Source: Hsuehochloa calcarea
Lineage: Eukaryota; Streptophyta; Magnoliopsida; Poales; Poaceae
DNA length: 64,000 nt
NCBI GenBank assembly: GCA_036346395.1
Contig: CM070613.1
Span: 24,546,818 to 24,610,817, forward strand
Direction: 5' to 3'
In this document: piece after piece, positions 58,253 through 64,000 of the stretch
Layout: every line of letters starts with the position of its first letter
Numbering within the stretch: the first letter of the stretch is position 1
Program-made: the position numbers and the translations under genes
Notes under the pieces: generated by a model
The model's input: the letters and a program-made list of their open reading frames with translations, nothing else
What the model was told of the DNA's origin: nothing
The model's database searches: none

Positions 58253-58500
58253 CGGGCCGTTGGATCGAGATCGAACGGTCCAAGCGAAAGGGACGATCGT
58301 CCGGTCCGAACGTTCACGTCAATCCAGGCCGTTCTATCCAAATCGGACGGTTCACGTGAGTGGAGCGATCGGCCTGTCCGAACGTTCACTTCAATCCAGG
58401 CCGTTGATCTAAGATCCAACGACTCTCGTTGATCGAAACGTTCGGATGGTCCGAACGTTCACACGCACATAAGTCGTTGATCTCGGATCCAACGATCCAC
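58253..58500. repeat. 72-73 base tandem repeat in LTR U3
   Basis: CCGAACGTTCAC recurs at 58306, 58378 and 58451, each followed by AATCCAGGCCGTT-like or related sequence and preceded by ATCGTCCGGT, ATCGGCCTGT or TTCGGATGGT. About three degenerate units. Confidence 0.8.
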
Positions 58501-58833
58501 GATGCTCGCGCCCGAGCGACCGCGCCGGGTGCAGTTAGTTGACTAGGCCGAGGAACAGTGAAAACCAGTTAGGGTTTGAATTAAATAGCTGATTTTTGGA
58601 GGATTTGCTTAAGGTAGCTAACTAGTTCCAAAAATCATGAAATTTTAACTGGTTGTTGCTGACTTAAGGATTAACCTTACATAAAATTTCTAGAGATTTT
58701 CATGCACTGCATTCTTCTCCAGAAATTCTAGAAGATTTGAGTTATGGTTTGACCAAGCTTTGACTTGGTTTGACTTGCCTCCAAAATTATCAAATAATTT
58801 CTAAAAATCATGAAATAATTTAGAGGTGTCACA

Positions 58834-60340
58834 TACCATCCCTAGGGCTCAGGAAAAAAAAAATTACATGGGTTTGGCACAAGATCTTTGCCAAGGAGGT
58901 TTTTGATTGGATTTAATTGAGGATTTTGATTTTTGATTCCCATAATTCCTTTACAAGAATTACAGAAATGCTCAAGGACTTCAAGATGCAAGAAAAGTTT
59001 TAATTTCCACTCATTTTCTTACATTTGAAGCAAGGACTTAGAATTGGGATGCCACACACGCCTTCCTCTCGTCTAGAGATAACAAATGCAGCATGGAGAA
59101 GGACCAAAAGAATTAGTATGCATGAAGTGCAATGGATTGGCTTCATTTTTGTATTTTTTAATTTTTGATTACAAGAAGCTTTGGAGATTACCCAAAAGAA
59201 CAAGCTAGCATTTCTAATATTGCACAAACAACATATCAAGCCTAACAACACTAGCAAGATCTTGATAAGACATATATATCAAAGCTAAGCACGAAGGCTC
59301 AATATAAAGCAATAAATTTGACCAATTTAAGAGCAATAAATTTCACCAATTTAAGCAAAGTTTTAAATTTAGCAAGTTCATCAACAGGGATCCTAAAATG
59401 AAACTAGCCATGTCAAAATGTGAAAGTGAGATCAAAAAGCTAACAATGACCACATTAAGAGACAATCAGGTCCTGAATTGAATCATTTTGCTCAAATTTC
59501 TCAAACGCCCATTTTTCAACAGTTTTTCGTTTGCACTGAATATGGAAGTTGACTAATGGTCTAACTTAGTGACAAGATCCTAGACTAGGAGCCATCCACA
59601 AACTCATCCTAAGCTTCGACTAGAAGTTGATTAAAGGTATATCTTAGTGAAGAAGATCCTAGACTAGGAGCCATCCACAAACTCTTCCTAAGCTTCTACC
59701 AGGGCAACAAATCTTGAGGTCCATGTCAGTTCTGACACGCAGTCCCCATGAGATCGTCTGGATCATTAAACTATCTCCAAGTTCATGTCTTTGACATGCA
59801 GTCTCGTAAGATTAGTTTGGCACAATTTAAGCATAAGATAATCTTGAAATGTGATTTAGATTCTCAAGAACATAAGAAGCTTAAGTAACCATCAATTTTA
59901 GATTCAAGAGCTAACAAACCAATTCTGACAGGGCCAATGTCACAAAAGGAGCACTAATTGCGTAACTAGTTAAAACATCCATGAATTGCAGTTTTAGTTC
60001 GAGTTGTTTTAGAGTTCTAGCTCATACAGTAAAGACTTAGCTACATATGTGAAAATATGATAATTCTAGTAAGTCAAAGAACTAGACATGACATTGAGCA
60101 AGAATTGAAATACTCAAACTCCTAAGGGTAATAGGCAAAGCTTCATTAATTTTAAAAGATAAGCATAAAAACTTATATTACAATACATCTTTTTGGATTT
60201 TTCATATAAATACAATCTGATACAATGAGATGCAAGAAAAGCCTAAAAACCTAAAGAGTTCAAAAAGATCAATAAGTTCAGAAAAGAACAAGGACAGATT
60301 AGAAGTACAAGGAAAGATCAGAAAAGATCGAACTCCCCCT
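58834..60340 (-). other. 3' non-coding region of the second Sirevirus
   Basis: Lies beyond the RNase H end of the copia element at 60345-64000. AT-rich with no reading frame. It contains a 78-base tandem duplication (59545-59622 and 59623-59700, with AGATCCTAGACTAGGAGCCA) and a looser duplication of CATGCAGTC phrases (59725-59815). The GGGGGAG motif at 60331-60341 (minus) is the type seen in the first Sirevirus. Confidence 0.6.
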
Positions 60341-60404
60341 CAAACCAACCCATAAGTATAAATTACCCCTAACTCGCTCCTCAAGGTGGCAAATCTTGTT
60401 GGGT

Positions 60405-61800
60405 CTAAAGGCTTGGTGAGGATATCAGCCAGTTGAGGCTCGGACTCCACGAAGTGCAGCACAATATCTCACCCTTTTCGACATGGTCTCTAAGGAAGTG
60501 AAAGTGAATGTCTATGTGCTTGGTCCTAGAGTGTTGCACTGGGTTTTTAGCAATGTTAATAGCAGAAGTGTTATCACAGAAAAGAGGACCACTAGCAAAA
60601 TTTAACCTATAGTCCTTAAGAGTGGATACCATCCACAAAATCTGACTACAGCAACTAGCAGCAGCTACATATTCAGCTTCAGCAGTGGATTGTGCAACAG
60701 AAGACTGCTTCCTAGATGACCAAGAGACAAGAGAAGTGCCTAGGAAGTGACAAGTGCTTCAGGTACTCTTTCTATATAGCCGACAGCCTGCAAAATCAGA
60801 ATCAGAAAACCCCTGAATGGACAAAGACGAAGAACATGAATACCAAATGCCATACAAGAGGGTAGAGTGTAAATACATGAATATGCGCTTAACGGCTTGG
60901 CAATGGGAAGCTCTCAGAGACGTCTGAAACCTTGCACAGAGGCAGACCGTGAAGTGGATGTCTGGTCTTGAGGCCGTCAGGTACAGGAGGGAGCCGATCA
61001 TGCTGCGATACTCGCGTTGATCCAAAACAGTCGAAGTCGTCATGGGAGTGCCGATCGGCTTGCAGTCACCCATGTCGAAGCGTTTGGGCAGGTGCTTAGT
61101 GTACTTTGTCTGATGGATGAAGATCCCTTCCTTGCATTGCTTGATTTGAAGCCCCAAGAAGTAATTGAGCTCTCCCATCATACTCATCTTAAATTCCCTG
61201 GACATAGTCTCAGAAAAGTTAGAAACAAGAGCATGAGAAGAACCACCAAAGATAATATCATCAACGTAAATTTGAGCAAGTAGGAAGTCATTACCACGTC
61301 TAAGAATGAACAAAGTCTTGTCTACCTTACCCATCTCAAAATCATTCTTAAGCAAGAAGGTCTTAAGTATGTCATACTAGGCTCTAGGGGCTTGCTTAAG
61401 ACCATACAAGGCTCTGGATAGTCTGAACAAATGATGTGGGTACTTGGGATTCTCAAAGCTTAGGGTTGCCTAACATACACTTTCTCCTCTATGTAACCAT
61501 TTAAAAAGGCACCCTTAACATATATCTGATATAATCTAAAGCCCTTAGATGCAGCAAATGCAAGCAGAATGTGAATGGCTTCTAGTCTAGCAACAGGAGC
61601 TAAGGTCTCATCAAAATCTAACCCCTCAACTTGGCTAAAACCCTTAGCTACCAACCTAACCTTGTTTCTAATCACAGAACCATCCTCATTTTGTTTATTT
61701 TTGAAAGCCCAGCGGGTTCCTATAACATTATGGCCACTAGGAGGTTATACTAGGTTTCAAACCTTGTTCCTCTCAAAATTTTCTAACTCCTCATTCATGG
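60405..61800 (-). pseudogene. Copia reverse transcriptase and RNase H pseudogene
   Basis: Right to left: KNKQNEDG-type and RNKVRLVAKGFSQVEGLDFD, then ARLEAIHILLAFAASKG, then QAPRA followed by TAG at the usual Trp (near 61377), then MLKNDFEMGKVDKTLFILRR with the catalytic YVDD (QIYVDDIIFGGSSHALV), MMGELNYFLGLQIKQ and YRSMIGSLLYLTASRPDIHF (60759-61355, 198 residues open), then RNase H with FSDSDFAGCRLYRKST, and 60405-60638 with FCDNTSAINIAKNPVQHS and HIDIHFHFLRDHVEKG. Frame breaks near 60640-60759 and 61460. Confidence 0.92.
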
Positions 61801-62770
61801 TGATGAGGACATCCCTACTATGGATATAGCCACGCCCACACACACGAATCATCCACAACAGTACTAGGACCTCTTACCCGAGCTCGTGCTCGCCAATTTA
61901 ATTACCAGGTGAATTCGTTCCTATGTTTATATATTACTGAAGATAATCCGCTACCAAATGCAAGTGATTTAATTGTGCTCCGGAACATGGGAACGGATCA
62001 AGGAGAGGCTTGTGGAGTCATGGACATGCATCGAAGTCATAATGGAGGTCACCACGTCACTTTCGGTCCATGTCAAGCAAGAGTTCGAGTTGGGCTCGTT
62101 CTGGATTCGAATTCGGACTGCTGCGATAGTATTAAGTTCAAACGGTCGTAACTTATTCATACTGACTACGTTTGGGGTGATTCTAGACTTCATGGAAAGC
62201 TTATCAAGTCTACTTTCCAGCGGATCTAAGATCATCATCAAAATCCATCCGATCCGGCCACAATCATCAAATGTATCCACATAGGCCTTGTAACCCTAGG
62301 GCCACCTCCACTTCGGCCCATGGGCCTTGTAACCCTAGGGGCGTGCGCCCACTTCGCTGGCCGCCACCCCTGGCCATCTCCCTATATAGGAGTCGTCGTC
62401 TCCTTTTGCTAGAACTCGGATTTCGTTTGATTAGTTTCTCCATTGTGAAAACTCTCGTTCTTCGCTTGTGTCGACTAGACCAACCGTAAAGGACCTCTGT
62501 GGAATCCCACCTCTTGAACTTAATCATATATTTGCAATTCAGATTGCTTTTTACCGCGTTCTTGCTTGTTCTTCGATTGCTTGCAGGAATTAATCCTCGT
62601 GATCAGATCAACGGGTCTTTGACACGGTTGATAACGACTTGGTGGTTAGTTCAGTGATTGTTTGGTTCGTGCGTGCTGCGTTCGTAGCCTAGATCGTGAG
62701 AGTTGACCATCATCCAATCGAAATTTACCCATCTCACCGAAAGATCGGGACAACAGAGTTCATCACATGG
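61796..62770 (+). mobile_element. Solo gypsy-type LTR with CATGG target duplication
   Basis: The LTR 61801-62765 (965 bases) runs TGATGAGGACATCC to GTTCATCA and is flanked by exact CATGG at 61796-61800 and 62766-62770. It splits the copia reading frame between SSWVNAM on the right and the following NEELENF-type sequence on the left. Its first 14 bases equal the start of the minus-strand LTR of the gypsy at 13296-20832, so it belongs to a related family in the opposite orientation. TATATA at 62383-62388. A direct repeat of GGCCTTGTAACCCTAGGG lies at 62285-62302 and 62324-62341. Confidence 0.93.
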
Positions 62771-63970
62771 CATTGACCCAGCTAGAATCCGATAAAGCAT
62801 GTGATATATCGCGGGGTTCAAAAGAAGCAACAAAAGCAGAATGAGAGTAGAGGTTTGGATCATGATACTTGGAGCGAGTGACTTGCTCACGGAGATTACC
62901 TATCATATGATCCGGAGGGTGCTGCCTTTGAATGTGAAGTGTTGCACCTAGAGAGGAAAGCATCTCTTCAATCTCCGCAGGTACTGCTGATGGTGAAGAT
63001 GCAGCAGGAGCCTCATCTGAAGGCGAAGTAGTCACAGTAGGTTCTTGTGCTGGAATAGGAGCGTCAACAGCAGCAGGTGGAAGAACATCATCGAGTCCTT
63101 CATCATATTCCTCTATAAATATGTTCTCTGTCACCTGTGTATCACCTGAAATATCTGATCTAGCTCAAGGGCTAGTCTCATCAAAAGTGACATTGCATGT
63201 CTCCTGAACAAGGTTAGTTTCAGCATTAAAAACCCAAAAATCTCTCGAATGTGCAGGATAACCCATAAATAAACCATCAAAAGTTCTAGACTCAAATTTA
63301 TCTAGGTTTCCTGTCTTGAGAATAAAACACTTGGATCCAAAGACTCGAAAGTGCGAGACATATGGTTTTCTACAAAATCGAAGCCCATAAGGAGTCTTGC
63401 CCAAAGACGGTATCAAAAAGACACGATTTGCAATATGGCAAGCAGTAGAAATAGCTTCGGCCCAAAACCTCCTCGGTGTGCTATACTCATCTAGCATCGC
63501 CCTAGCAATCTCGACTAGGGTCCTGTTCTTCCATCCACAACGCCATTTTGTTGTGGGACGTGAGGAGAAGAGAATTGATGCTTAATTCCATGCTCAGCAC
63601 AAAATGAAGTAAAAGAGGTATTCTTGAAATTCGTGCCATTATCACTGCGGATCGCTCTCAAGGTACCCGGAAGTTCAGAAGCCAAACGAAGAATAAGATC
63701 ATGATAATGATCAAAAGCTTCATCCTTCGAAGCAAGAAAGAACACCCAAGTGTATCTAGAAAAATCATCGACTATGATAAGAATGTACCATTTTTCACCA
63801 ACTGACTGAATCCTAGCAGGACCAACAGTATCCATATGAAGCAATTGTTCCGATCCGTCAGTCATGACTATAGTCACTAAAGGGTGTGAGGCGACAACTT
63901 GTTTGCCATGCCTACAGGGCGCACATATAGCATCCTTGACGGCTTTGAGTTTGGGCAAACCTCTCATGAG
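62763..63970 (-). pseudogene. Copia integrase and following linker pseudogene
   Basis: Integrase zinc-binding end CAPCRHGKQV (63880-63930), core with HMDTVGPARI, DDFSRYTWVFFLASKDEA and RSDNGTNFKNTSFTSFC (63515-63967), a frame break at about 63535, then 63165-63497 (YSTPRRFWAEAISTACHIAN, RKPYVSHFRVFGSKCFILK, GLFMGYPAHSRD) and the linker 62763-63134, which ends FEPRDISHALSDSSWVNAM at the solo LTR insertion. Unlike the first Sirevirus, the CxxC of the zinc-binding part is intact. Confidence 0.9.
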
Positions 63971-64000
63971 CTCAATGTTTCTAACTCACGTTGGATGATC

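Larger units (their letters stand above)
54592..58833 (-). repeat. Long gypsy LTR (about 4.2 kb)
   Basis: On the plus strand it begins TGTGAGACCCTAGGG beside the primer site and ends GAGGTGTCACA at 58833, so the minus-strand LTR is TGTGACACC to CTCACA. A TATA box (minus TATAAATA, 56910-56917) lies in its middle. The upstream 1.9 kb (56918-58833) is GC-rich at 57150-58230, with open frames on both strands that I regard as compositional, and contains 72-base tandem repeats. The outer limit at 58833 rests on the terminal match and on the change of sequence there, as no second LTR is in the window. Confidence 0.75.
60345..64000 (-). mobile_element. Second Sirevirus-type copia element, truncated by window end
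   Basis: Copia pol in the order integrase, reverse transcriptase, RNase H on the minus strand, closely similar to the Sirevirus at 34748-45874. Its LTRs are not in the window: the right part runs off the end, and on the left the 3' non-coding region meets the gypsy LTR at 58833. It is interrupted by a solo LTR at 61801-62765. Confidence 0.9.

Overview
This is nuclear DNA from a grass, most likely a rice (Oryza) species, in a heterochromatic or transposon-dense interval. The evidence is the mix of element families: CACTA elements with ATCACAGACGG-type subterminal repeats, copia elements of the Sirevirus type, gypsy elements primed by initiator tRNA-Met, (TA)n-embedded Micron-like elements and short MITEs. 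I see no intact cellular gene, no tRNA or rRNA gene and no CRISPR array. Nearly all coding sequence is decayed transposon protein on the minus strand. The species assignment is an inference.

Layout. 1-6924: CACTA element A (left end outside the window), with a broken second gene (1-2080) and a broken TNP2 transposase (3540-6318), ending in a clear terminal inverted repeat at 6924. 6925-8655: AT-rich DNA with a hAT-like remnant. About 8656-23400: a large CACTA-type element C with CTGACGGTT subterminal repeats at both ends. It has no visible transposase but carries pieces of two host genes, the last exon of an FT-like PEBP gene (about 9600-9828) and one exon of a short-chain dehydrogenase (20843-21080). 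Element C was itself hit by a Sirevirus-type LTR, now solo (10187-11938, target duplication CGATG), and by a full gypsy element (13296-20832, target duplication CCTTC). 23591 to about 33120: CACTA element B, the same family and orientation as A.

33120-34690: mostly non-coding, with a Micron-like element between two (TA)n tracts. 34692-45874: a degenerate Sirevirus (copia) with 1.9-kb LTRs. Its 3' LTR is followed by a second primer binding site, so it is the remnant of a tandem array. 46200-47010: gypsy reverse transcriptase/RNase H fragment. 47010-51180: non-coding DNA with a second, inverted Micron-like copy, a copia LTR/PBS stub, degenerate GC repeats and a MITE (50402-50780). 51376-52083: a complete and very young TRIM (250-bp LTRs differing at two positions, target duplication GTGCC).

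52304-58833: a truncated Sirevirus LTR joined to a gypsy reverse transcriptase/RNase H fragment, then the primer site and 4.2-kb LTR of a gypsy element that lacks gag and protease. 58834-64000: a second Sirevirus, truncated by the window end, interrupted by a 965-bp solo LTR (61801-62765, target duplication CATGG).

The elements form a nested stack: old CACTA and copia bodies, younger LTR insertions with exact target duplications inside them, and at least one very recent TRIM. The observations most worth following are the host-gene fragments inside element C, the reading frame joining the dehydrogenase exon to gypsy LTR sequence, the young TRIM, the inverted Micron-like pair, and the periodic CxxC array in the Sirevirus polyprotein.
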